Shown here in pieces: positions 38,367 through 48,185 of a stretch of 64,000 bases of DNA. A program made the translations under genes and the position numbers. The number at the start of each line of letters is the position of its first letter. Position 1 is the first letter of the stretch. This DNA comes from Diacronema lutheri (Eukaryota; Haptophyta; Pavlovophyceae; Pavlovales; Pavlovaceae). The notes beneath the pieces are model-generated. The model searched no databases. It saw only the letters and a list, made by a program, of their open reading frames with translations, and was not told the DNA's origin. The DNA lies in NCBI GenBank assembly GCA_019448385.1, contig JAGTXO010000008.1, forward strand, positions 620,001-684,000, written 5' to 3'.

Positions 38367-41300
38367 ATGGACTACTTCGCCGAGGAGCAGATCAGAACGT
38401 GCGGCACAGTGCAGAGGAGACATGCAACGCTGTCACCCGAGGCCGTTGCTGTGACCGTTCGCCCGCTGGCCAGCGAGCCCACGCGCGCCATCCTCGAGGA
38501 TTTGAAGCTCGGCGCGTTTGCCGCGCAGCCCGAGCGCGCGCTCGCCGACGCGCTTGCGGCGGGCGCACGCGCGCTGCGCGCGAGCGTGTGCGGCCGCAGC
38601 GCGGCGCGGCGCGGCGCGGACACCTGCCGCCGCGCCGCGCGCGCCGCAGCACCCGTCTTTGAATGGGCGCCCGCCCTCACGCTCCGCTCGGTGCGTGCCG
38701 ACCTGCTCGCGGGCTTCACCGTCGGGGTCATGGCCGTGCCGCAGGCCATGTCGTACGCGAGCATCGCTGGGCTGCGGTTCGAGAGCGGGCTGTACGCCGC
38801 CGTCGCGCCCGCCGCGATCTACGCCTTGCTTGGCCACTCGCGCCAACTCGCTGTCGGGCCCGTTGCAATGGTTTCTCTGCTCATCGCGGCGGGCGCCGAG
38901 GGAAGGCTGACCGTCGACGAGTGCCCCGCCGCGTTTGACGGCAGTGGCGGCGGGAGGCCACAGCACGAGCTGTGCCCTGAGGCGTACGCGCAGTTCGTGG
39001 CCAACGCGGCGCTTGCTTCCGCCCTACTCCAGCTCGGCGCCGGCGCGCTCAACCTGGGGTGAGCTGCCGGCCTGGGCGCGCGCCACGCGCGCGGCACGTG
39101 CGTCGCTGGCGCCGCGCGCGCCGTGCTCCGACGCGCGCGCATGCGGCGCGCGCACCCCGGCTGTGCGCGTCAGCTACCTCGTCTCGTTCCTCGCCCACCC
39201 CGTCGTCTCCGGCTTCACGTCCGCCGCGGCTGTCACCATCGGCGTGACGGAGCTCAAGGCGTGGGTTGGTTACAGCCTTGGCGCGTCACCCTTGCTGCAC
39301 GTCACGCTCCGCACGCTCCTCGCGAAGCTCCCAGAGGTGGCTCGCGCACGCGTGCGCGCGTGTGCGCTCTCCACGCTTGCCCCATTTCGCGCGCACCCGG
39401 GCTCCACGCACCCGCCCCGTCTCACGCACCCGCCCCGTCTCACGCACCCGCCCCGTCTCACGCACCCGCCCCGTCTCACACACCCGCCCCGTCTCGTCGC
39501 GCTGCGCCACCGCCGCGCTGCACCGCGCACGCGTGTTCAGACCAACGTGGTGACGCTCGCGCTCGGCCTCGCGTCCTACGCCTTCCTCGCGTTCACCAAG
39601 GCGCTCGCCGCGCGGTTCGAGCGGCTCGCGCCGCTGCGCGCCCTCGGCCCGCTGCTCCTCTGCGCCGCGTCCATCGCGCTCGTCGCGGCCGCGCCCGCGC
39701 TCGCCGCGCGCTGGCGCGTGCGCACCGTTGGCGCGCTGCCGTCGGGGCTGCCTCCGTGGACGGGCGGTGCGCTCTCGCTGGATAGGGTGCGTCGCGCGCT
39801 GCCCGCAGCGGCCTCGGCGGCGTTCATCGGCTTCATGGAGTCGGTCGCCATCGCCAAGTCGCTTGCCGCCCAGCACAATCACCCGCTGCCCGTCGGGCGC
39901 GAGCTCGTCGCGATCGGCATCGCGAACGCTGCGGCCGCGTGCACCGGCGGCTACCCCGTCGCCGGCTCCTTCTCGCGCTCGGCGGTGGCGAACGCGACGG
40001 GCGCGCGCAGCCAGCTCGCCGGCCTCGTCACGGCGTGCGCCGTGCTGCTCGCTCTCGTCGCACTCACGCCCGCGTTCGAGTTGCTGCCGCATTTTGCCCT
40101 CGGTGCGATCGTGATCTCATCCGTCGCCGCGCTCATCGCGTGGCGCGAGCTGCCGCACCTGTGGGCGGTGAAGCGGGCGGACGGTGCGCTGTGGCTGCTC
40201 GCCTTCTGCACGACGCTCCTCCTCGGCGTCGAGCACGGCATCCTCATCTCCGTCGGCGCGTCGCTCGCGCTGATCGTGCACGAGTCGCTCCGGCCGCAGG
40301 TTGCGGTCCTGTGGCGGATGCGCGCGTCGCCAACGGTCTACCGGCCGGTCAAGCAGGAGCCGGACGGGCAGTTCGTGCACGGCGTGCTGCTCGTGCGCAT
40401 CGGCGGCCCCCTCTACTTTGCAAACGTGCGGCGACTGCGCCGTGCCGACCGCCGGACCCGCGTCGGCTGCACGATGTCCGGCGACGTGCGTGCGCGCGCG
40501 CGCGCGCGCGCGTATGGAGCGTGCTGTTCACACGGCCGAGCCCTTGTCCGCGCGCGCAGGTGGCGTACGTGCGCGAGAAGCTCGTCGCGCTCCTTGGCGC
40601 GTTCGCACGCCACGAGGCCGTGCGCTACCTGGTCGTCGAGATGACGCCGGTCTCGTCCCTCGACTCTACCGCGCTGCTCGCGCTCGGCGCGCTTCTCACC
40701 CACCTGCGCGAGCGCGGCGTGTCGCTCGCGCTCGCGACGGTCAGCAGCCGCGCCGAGCGCACGCTCCGCGTCGCCGGACTGTACGACGAGCTCGGTGGCG
40801 CGGAGTGGGTCCGGCCAAACGTGCACGCGGCCGTCGTTCATTGCCTACGGCATGCGGCGTGCGTCGAGCGCGACGGCGACGCGCGCGCGCCGAGCTCGTG
40901 GCCCGCACAGCCCGTGCCGCTCGCGCTCGCGCCACGTGCCTGCGCTGCCGCCGCGTCAGGCAGTGTAACGGCCGCGTCGCCGTCGCCGCACGCGCACTCG
41001 AGCTTCTTCACGCGCGGCGCGAGCCGCTCGTCGAGCTCGGCGCACGACGCGCGCGACGCGGCCGTGCGCGCGCAGCCGAGCGGCAGCGCGAGCTGCAGCG
41101 GCGGCTGGGCCGTCGCGCGTGGCGCAGCGCCGGCAGAAGCGGACAGGCGTGCAAGCACCGATGGCGTTGACGGTGCGGAGTGGGGCAGCCCGCCCCAAAG
41201 CCCGGCATCTTCCGCGGCTTCGGACGAGGCGCCGCTCAACTGCCTGCCGGCCGCGACCCGCTCGCGCGGCACGCCACTCGCGGCCTCTGACTCGGCGCGC

Positions 41301-41651
41301 GAGGCTGCCGTCGCGCTTCGCGCTGCGGCGGAGCGCGCCACTGGCGCAGCGCAGCTCGGGCACGGCTCGGGCGTGGCGCTGGTAACGAGCGTGTACGCGT
41401 CCGGTGGCGAGTGGGCCGAGGGAGGGGTCGACGCGCCGCCCGGGGCCCAGGCCGACCCGCGCGCGCATCCGAACGACGAAGCGGGCGCAAATGGGCGCTC
41501 GAGCCTGCAGGCAAGTCGGAGCGATGCCGGCAGTTGCCGTTTCGGCGGTGTCGATGAGGGCGGCCGTGGCGGTCGAGTGTGGCGAGCGCCGTGGCGCGCG
41601 TCCCCCTTGGGCCGTCATGCAGCAGGCCATTCGCCCCTTGACAGCGTCTGA
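38367..41651 (+). CDS. SulP/SLC26-family anion transporter with STAS domain (4 exons)
   Basis: SulP proteins move sulfate, bicarbonate or other anions across membranes. Exons 38367-39058, 39174-39336, 39541-40425 and 40560-41651 give 943 aa with closing phases. Signature segments: [20 protein letters not shown] (first helix of the SulP core), [40 protein letters not shown] and [20 protein letters not shown]. After the membrane core, [20 protein letters not shown] and [19 protein letters not shown] form the cytosolic STAS domain. The tail after STAS (~260 residues) is Ser/Ala-rich and looks disordered. Intron 2 has an 18-base tandem repeat. The N-terminal cytosolic region of ~110 residues is long for the family. 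Substrate is unknown. Confidence 0.92.
39406..39495. repeat. 18-bp minisatellite in SulP intron 2
   Basis: Five near-identical ACGCACCCGCCCCGTCTC units in tandem, wholly inside intron 39337-39540. Confidence 0.9.
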
Positions 41652-41715
41652 TTTTGCATTTTGCGCAGGGTCGTCGCCCCGCCTTCGGACCTGCTGCGCG
41701 TTCTCTTTTCGCTCG

Positions 41716-42690
41716 TCACGTTCGTTGCCCCACGGCCCTGCGGACGCCCCCCGCTGACTCGCCCGAAAGGGACGCCCCCGTTGACGCCATGCGCGGCTTG
41801 ACGGAGCCGAGCAGCTCGTCAAAGCCCTTAAAAAACTCTGCGTAATACACGTTCCCGTCGCGATGGTGCACCTCGTGACGCGCCGCGCCGCCGAAGAGCG
41901 CGGGCCACACGCGGTGCATGCACCACGGCGCGTCGTAGCCGGCGTGGATTTCGGTGAGCATGTAGGTGACCAACACGTTGTGCACCATGCGCGAAAGCGA
42001 GTGCTTGGCGCCCCACGGCGAGAGCTGCTGCACGAGCACGTTGAGGACAACCTGTTGCACCGCGTCGGCCGTGTCGTGGTGCAAAGTCTCCGCCGCCGTG
42101 AGCGCGGCCTGCGCGTGGTGCGTGCGGTGCAGGCGGTGCAGGCACCGCACGCGGTGCATGAGGACGTGGGCGCAAAACTCGCACGCGTCGTACGCGACGA
42201 CGCCGAGGGCAACCTCGACGCCCAGCCGGCGCGCCGTCGGCGGCGCGATGTCGAGCGGCGGCTTCGTGCGCAGCTGATGGAACGCGTATATGAGGGCAAG
42301 GTAGCCAGCGCCCATGACCCAGCTGTTCGTGTAGCTCACGCCCTGCCGGACGTGCTCCGTCGCGCTGCGGAAGCGCAGGTGGCGCAGCGCGGGCGTGCGG
42401 TCCGCCAGCTTGTACAACGCGATCCAGCCGGCGAACGCGCATGTCGCGAGCAGCGCCTCGAACATGCAGTGGTGGACCACGCGGCACGCGCGCACGCGCT
42501 CCCACGCCACATCGATCCACGCGTTCGCGGCGCGCGCATCGACCACGACGAGCAGGGCACACGCAACATGAACCGCGCGAACGCACGACGTTACCCAGTG
42601 CGCCTCGTCGGCCAGCGCTGTTTTGCCGTGAGGGGCCGCCGCGCCGCCGAGATCGAACGCCGAGCCGCGAACATGCGCGAGGCCGTGCAT
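41716..42690 (-). CDS. Fatty acid hydroxylase / sterol desaturase superfamily membrane enzyme
   Basis: 324 aa. Enzymes of this group use a di-iron centre held by histidine clusters to hydroxylate or desaturate sterols and fatty acids in the ER. The clusters are visible: HVLMH, HRLHRTHH, and a C-terminal HEVHH (with GNVYYAEFF after it), in family order. An additional HH in AAETLHHDTAD lies between. Hydrophobic spans precede them (HVACALLVVVDA, MFEALLATCAFAGWIALYKL, VMGAGYLALIYAF). The start at 42690 (MHGLAHVRG) is chosen. An in-frame ATG at 42783 would add 31 residues and lie 67 bases from the divergent amine oxidase. The open frame upstream of that to 44733 is antisense shadow. Substrate is unknown. 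Confidence 0.8.
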   Translation of the reverse strand: MHGLAHVRGSAFDLGGAAAPHGKTALADEAHWVTSCVRAVHVACALLVVVDARAANAWIDVAWERVRACRVVHHCMFEALLATCAFAGWIALYKLADRTPALRHLRFRSATEHVRQGVSYTNSWVMGAGYLALIYAFHQLRTKPPLDIAPPTARRLGVEVALGVVAYDACEFCAHVLMHRVRCLHRLHRTHHAQAALTAAETLHHDTADAVQQVVLNVLVQQLSPWGAKHSLSRMVHNVLVTYMLTEIHAGYDAPWCMHRVWPALFGGAARHEVHHRDGNVYYAEFFKGFDELLGSVKPRMASTGASLSGESAGGVRRAVGQRT

Positions 42691-42737
42691 CACGCCCGCG
42701 CTGAGAATATTACTCGCGAATATGCGCGAGGCCGTGC
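42673..42737. repeat. Short direct repeat with inverted AATATTAC motifs
   Basis: ATGCGCGAGGCCGTGCA occurs at 42673-42689 and again at 42721-42737. GAGAATATTACTC between the copies is nearly the complement of GAGTAATATTCCC at ~42768-42780. The repeat covers the 5' end of the hydroxylase gene, so it may be a local duplication or a footprint of a small element. Confidence 0.6.
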
Positions 42738-42849
42738 AACATGCTCCGCTGCTCCTCTGCGCCACTGTGAGTAATATTCCCATAAAGGGAGGGATTCTAG
42801 GAATGTCATACGATTTCGCCGCGTTCAAAAGAGGCTTCAAAGCCGTGGC

Positions 42850-44391
42850 ATGCGCCGCGCGGCGTCGTGCGTCGTGGTGGGCGGCGGTCCCGCTGGCCTC
42901 GCCTGCGCGCGCGCGCTTCTCGACGCGGGCGTGCGCGTGACGCTCGTCGAGGCGAGCGAGCGGCTTGGCGGACGCGTCGCAACCGCCGACGTGCCTGGCA
43001 TGGGCCGGTGCGAGCTCGGCGCAAATTGGCTGCACGGCACGGAGGGCAACGCGGCGCACGCGCTCGCAGCTGAGCTCGGGCTGCTGGACGGCGGTGCACC
43101 GGCCGACGCGTGTGTCAACGATGACGAGAGCCTTTGGCTGCGCGCGGACGGCGCGCCCGTCGACGTCGCGGCCGCGCGCGCCGTCGACGCCGTCTTTTGG
43201 GGCGCGTACGAGGCGCTGGGCGAGGGCGACGACGGCGCGGACGCGCCGGCGACGGTGGGCGAGGCGCTCGAGCGCGCGTGGCGAGAGGCGCTGCCGTCGG
43301 TCCGCGTGGCCACCGGCGCGGACGAGCCGCTGCTGCGCGCGCTCTGGCGATCGGCGCTCGCGCTCGGCTGCGCAATTGACGGGTGCGACGACCTTTCGCG
43401 CGAGGGCATCGTCGCGTCGTCCTACGACGAGCTGCCGGGCGGTGACGTGCGCGTGCCGGGCGGCTTCTCGCGGCTGACCGACGCGCTCTCCGCACCGCTG
43501 CGCGCGGCGGGCTGCGCGCATCTCGGCCGCGAGGCCGTCGCTGTGCACTGGGCGAACGCCCCGGGCGCGCCCACCGGCGCGGTGCGCGTACACTGCGCGA
43601 GCGGCGAGGCGTTCGACGCGGACGCGGCGGTCGTCGCGCTGCCGCTGCCAGTGCTTGCGCGCCTCGCGTTCTCGCCGCCGCTCCCGCCGCGCAAGCTGCG
43701 CGCGGCCGCCGCGCTCGAGCTGGGCGCCGTCGAGAAAGTCTTTGCCCGCTTGCGCCCGCGCTCCGCCGCCGCCGACGGCGCCAGCGGCGACGCGCGCGGC
43801 GACGCGCGCGGCGACGCCGTGCCGGCCGGGCTGCCGCCGAGCGTGCGGCTGCTTTGGCCGTGCGCGGAGGGCGAGCAGACCGCGCCGACCACTGGCGCGC
43901 AGTGGCCACGCGCCCTCTTCGGGCTCGACGCGGCGCGTGGCGGTGCGCACGATGGCGTGTACGTTGGCTGGCTGACGGGCGCGGCGGCGCGCGCGGTCTC
44001 GGGCAGGCCGTCCGCCGAGCTGACGGCCGAGCTGCGCGCGGGGCTGAGCGCCTTCTGGCCGCAGCTCAGCTGCGAGCTCGTCAGCTGCGTCGCGACCGCG
44101 TGGGCGGCAAATCGCCACTATGGCGGCTCGTACTCGTTCCCGCTCCGCGGCGCACCCGCCGACGTGGCAGACGTGCTCGCCGAGCCACTCGTGCGGCGCG
44201 ACGGCGGTGGTGATGGTGGCGAGGGCGAGGGTGAGGGCGGCCGCGAGTGCGGCGACGCGGAGCCGCGCGTGCTCTTCTGCGGCGAGGCGACATCGGCGCG
44301 CCACTTTGGCACGGTGCACGGCGCAATCGAGAGCGGCACGCGCGAGGCGGTGCGCTTCCTTGGCATCCTTGGGGAGCACCGCCATGAATAG
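42850..44391 (+). CDS. Flavin-containing amine oxidase (polyamine oxidase-like)
   Basis: 513 aa, single exon. SCVVVGGGPAGLACARALLD is the FAD-binding Rossmann motif. LVEASERLGGRV and CELGANWLHG are the following signatures of the MAO/PAO/LSD1 superfamily. Near the C-terminus, YGGSYSFPLRGAPADVADVL and LFCGEATSARHFGTVHGAIE (with SGTREAVR after it) form the FAD/substrate-binding end. Spermine/spermidine oxidases have this length and the H in WLHG. The likely reaction is oxidation of a polyamine or related amine with H2O2 release. No peroxisomal C-terminal tripeptide (ends EHRHE). The 6PGDH gene starts 69 bases after the stop on the same strand. Confidence 0.88.
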   Translation: MRRAASCVVVGGGPAGLACARALLDAGVRVTLVEASERLGGRVATADVPGMGRCELGANWLHGTEGNAAHALAAELGLLDGGAPADACVNDDESLWLRADGAPVDVAAARAVDAVFWGAYEALGEGDDGADAPATVGEALERAWREALPSVRVATGADEPLLRALWRSALALGCAIDGCDDLSREGIVASSYDELPGGDVRVPGGFSRLTDALSAPLRAAGCAHLGREAVAVHWANAPGAPTGAVRVHCASGEAFDADAAVVALPLPVLARLAFSPPLPPRKLRAAAALELGAVEKVFARLRPRSAAADGASGDARGDARGDAVPAGLPPSVRLLWPCAEGEQTAPTTGAQWPRALFGLDAARGGAHDGVYVGWLTGAAARAVSGRPSAELTAELRAGLSAFWPQLSCELVSCVATAWAANRHYGGSYSFPLRGAPADVADVLAEPLVRRDGGGDGGEGEGEGGRECGDAEPRVLFCGEATSARHFGTVHGAIESGTREAVRFLGILGEHRHE

Positions 44392-44460
44392 AATAGTTAT
44401 CTTCCCCACTTTTGGGCGGCCGGTGTCCGACACTCGCCGAGAGGTAGAGATCCGGCGCGG

Positions 44461-46718
44461 ATGAGCACGTCCGCGGCGCACGCGGCGCACGCGAGCAGCG
44501 CGCCGATCGCTGCGTGCAGCGGCGCGAGCAGCGCGCGCACGGGCGCGCGGTCGTCGGCGGCGACGACCACCGCCGGTCCCGCGCGCGCCGACTCGGCCGC
44601 GCCACCGAGCGCGTCGACCTGCGCGGTCGGCGTTGTGGGCCTCGGCGTCATGGGCAGCTCGCTCTGCCTGAACATTGCCGAGCATGCGAGCTGCCGCGTC
44701 GCCGGGTTCGACCTCTCCTCCGAAAAGGCGCACGCTGCGCGCGCGCCGCGCGCGCGCGCACGCCTTTTCGGAGGCGTTCGTCCGCGCTCACCGGACGTGC
44801 CCGCCCGCCGCGCAGGCGCGCGACGTGGTCGAACGCGCGCGGCGCGAGGGCGACTTGCCCTTCGAGGCCTTTACGAAGCTGGAGCCGTTTGTCGCCGCGC
44901 TCATCCCGCCGCGCCGCATCATCCTCCTCGTGCCCGCGGGCAAGCCGGTCGATGCGGCGCTCGACGCGCTGTCGCCGCTCCTTGCCGACGGCGACACGGT
45001 CGTCGACATGGGCAACGAGTGGTACCAGCTGACCGAGGCCCGGCAGGCTCGTATGGCCGGCTTGGGCGTCCACTACATGGGGTGCGCCACATGCGATGCA
45101 CCCGACCCCCCCCCCCCCCCCCCCCCCCCCACTCCCACCACCCCCCCTGCGCGCGCGTGTGGCGCTGCCGCCCGGCCGACTGACGTGCGGCGCGACCGTT
45201 TCGTGCGCGCGCGCACGCGTGCGCGCGCAGATGCGGCATCTCGGGCGGCGAGAGCGGCGCGCGTTCCGGGCCGTGCCTCATGCCGAGTGGCTCGCCCGCC
45301 GCGTGGGCCACCGTCGCGCCCATCCTGCGCGCGATCGCCGCGCGCACGGCGGACGGCCCGTGTGTCGCCTACCTTGGGATGGGCGCGGCTGGCAACTACG
45401 TGAAGATGGTACACAACGGGGTCGAGTACGGGGACATGCAGCTGATCGGCGAGGCGTACCACCTGATGCGCACGCTGGGCGGCCTGACCAACGCGCAAAT
45501 TGGCGCCGTTTTCGACCGTTGGTCGCAAGGGCCTCTCGCCAGCTATCTCGTTGAGATCACGGCGGCCATCCTGCGCACAAAGGACGCCGCGTTCACGGCA
45601 GACGGGCTGCCGGCGGGCGCGGCGGCGGCGGCAGGCGGTGGCGCGGAGGCGGATCGCGCCGATCTCGTCGACATGATCAAGGACAGCTGTGGCTCCAAGG
45701 GCACGGGCAAGTGGACCGTGCAGGAGGCCGCCGAGCAGGGCGTCGCGGCGCCGACCATGTCCGCCGCGCTTGAGGCGCGCTACCTCTCGTCGCTGCTTTC
45801 GGAGCGGCAGCGCGCGGTCGGACGCATGCCCTTCCGCCCGGCGAGCGCGACGGTTCGCATCTTCTCGCCGATGCTCGCCATCGCGCGCGGCTTTCTCGCG
45901 ATCGCGTGCGCATGGGCGCCAAGCACGGCCGCGCTCGGCGCTCGGCTGATCGGCTGGCCGCTCATCACCGCCGGCCCGTGCCTCGTCGACGACCTCGAGC
46001 AGGTGCGCGCCCCACGCGCGGACGGCCATGCGCGACGTGCGCGCGCGCGCGCCCGGTGGGCTTGCGCGTGGGATGCACCCGCCGCCATGCTGCCGCGCAA
46101 TCGCCGGAGCGGCGGTCGCCGCCGTTGCGGTTCCGGTCGGCACGGCGGCCGGACTCGGCGTCGTCAACGTCCCAACCGGCTGGGGTGCCGCGGTCCGTTC
46201 CCGTCGGGGCTGATGCGTGACGCCGCCCGCACGCATCGGCGCGCCGCCGGCGGCGCGCGGCCCCCCCATTGCAGGCGCTCTACTCGGCGAAGCTGTGCTC
46301 GTACGCGCAGGGCCTGGCCCTCATCCAACGCGCGGCGGACGCGAAGGGGTGGGACGTCGACCTCGCCGAGCTCGCTCGCATCTGGAAGGGCGGGTGCATC
46401 ATCCGCGCGGCGATGCTTGACGAGATTCGAGCGGCCCTGCGCACGCGAAAGGCGCTGTCCGATTCGATCCTGCATGGCGGCGTGCTGCGCGCGCATCTCG
46501 ACGTGCGACAGGCCGGCTGGCGCCGAGCGATCATGCGCGCCATCGAGCACGGCGTGCCCGCGCCCGCGCTGAGCAGCAGCCTCGCGTTTTACGACACGTT
46601 GCGCCAGCCTCGGCTCCCCTCGGCTGCGCTCATCCAGGCGCAGCGCGACTTTTTCGGCGGGCACACGTACGAGCGGGTCGACCGGCCCGGAAGCTTTCAC
46701 ACCCTTTGGAAGTTGTGA
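44461..46718 (+). CDS. 6-phosphogluconate dehydrogenase, decarboxylating (4 exons)
   Basis: Oxidative pentose-phosphate enzyme: 6-phosphogluconate + NADP to ribulose-5-phosphate + CO2. Exons 44461-44727, 44774-45081, 45231-46002 and 46275-46718 give 596 aa (usual ~480). VGVVGLGVMGSSLCLNIAEH is the NADP-binding motif. CGISGGESGARSGPCLMPSG and VKMVHNGVEYGDMQLIGEAY carry the substrate and catalytic Lys/Asn residues. KGTGKWTVQEA and LIQAQRDFFGGHTYERVDRP are the C-terminal signatures. Extra length is an Ala/Ser-rich N-terminus (~50 residues), an Ala/Gly loop and a ~43-residue hydrophobic insertion before LVDDLEQ. Intron 1 is 46 bases, GC-AG, with perfect inverted repeats at its ends. Intron 2 carries a poly-C tract. 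Location (plastid or cytosol) is unclear. Confidence 0.93.
44717..44774. repeat. Perfect 14-bp inverted repeat spanning a 46-bp intron
   Basis: CCTCCGAAAAGGCG (44717-44730) and its exact complement CGCCTTTTCGGAGG (44761-44774) bracket a GC-alternating loop. The implied intron 44728-44773 begins GC and ends AG inside the two arms. Confidence 0.85.
45107..45130. repeat. poly-C tract in 6PGDH intron 2
   Basis: A run of 24 C within intron 45082-45230. Confidence 0.9.
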
Positions 46719-46902
46719 GGAGTCGGCGCTCGACCGTGCGCATGCACGCCAGAAAGGGACGATTCACCCCGCGGTGGACGATTCAGCACTTGTTTACATG
46801 TGGACCATCCCTTGCCCCTGGATCAGTCTCGACGCTCCTCCCTCCTCGGCATTTGAGGCGCCCGCCGCGCGAGCGCCGCGGACGTGCATGGCCCGCCCGT
46901 GC

Positions 46903-47624
<722 letters not shown>

Positions 47625-48110
47625 TCATTGACGCACGATGGCGGACACCTGGTGGACGGTATCGGCCAAGCCCAGCTTCCTCTCCGGGCATGAGGCAGCG
47701 CGACGCGGTCGTGCCGCTCTTGCGCTCGCCGCCCACGTATGACGGCGGTTACCGACGCAAGATGCGTCCGCACCGACGCACCTTTTCGCGCTGAACAAAA
47801 GCTCAAAGCTGCTGCTGACCTCGACAGTGGCGTTCCGCGCAAGGGCTGTCGTGCGTACCGCGCATGGGCTGTCGTTCAGCGTCCGGCGGAGAAACTCGCG
47901 GACGGCCGCCACGTGCTCCTGCGCAGCGTTCTCGCGGTCATCGCACCAAGAGTCTGCGCGCAACCGAACGGGGGATCGCAAGTTGAGCTTGGCGCTGCGC
48001 GGGACCTGCGGGACGATGCCAAAAGCCGCGCCCGTAGGAGCCAGGCGAGGCCTGAAGGACGGTGAGAGAGGCGCGCGTGCGCGTGCGCGCGCCATCGCTG
48101 GCAGCAGCAC
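47625..48110 (-). CDS. Hypothetical protein, possibly with transit peptide
   Basis: 161 codons at most. The N-terminus (SPSFRPRLAPTGAAFGIVPQ) looks like an organelle presequence. A middle helix (VREFLRRTLNDSPCAVR, VEVSSSFELLFSAKRCVG) reads like real protein. The following Ala/Arg/Cys stretch may be an intron before LGLADTVHQVSAIVRQ. No family was recognised. The plus-strand frame over the same bases is weaker. Confidence 0.3.
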   Translation of the reverse strand: MLLPAMARARARAPLSPSFRPRLAPTGAAFGIVPQVPRSAKLNLRSPVRLRADSWCDDRENAAQEHVAAVREFLRRTLNDSPCAVRTTALARNATVEVSSSFELLFSAKRCVGADASCVGNRRHTWAASARAARPRRAASCPERKLGLADTVHQVSAIVRQ

Positions 48111-48185
48111 CGCCGCGCGCTGCTCGCTCGCCCAGTGTCGCCCAGTGTCAGGAGTCAGGACTCAGGCTGGATGGGCGCGTGAGCG

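Noticed and set aside
42784-44733. Minus-strand open frame of 1005 codons continuing upstream of the hydroxylase
   Set aside because: Antisense to the flavin amine oxidase and 6PGDH exon 1; only the last ~325 codons show hydroxylase motifs. High GC makes stop codons rare on the opposite strand.
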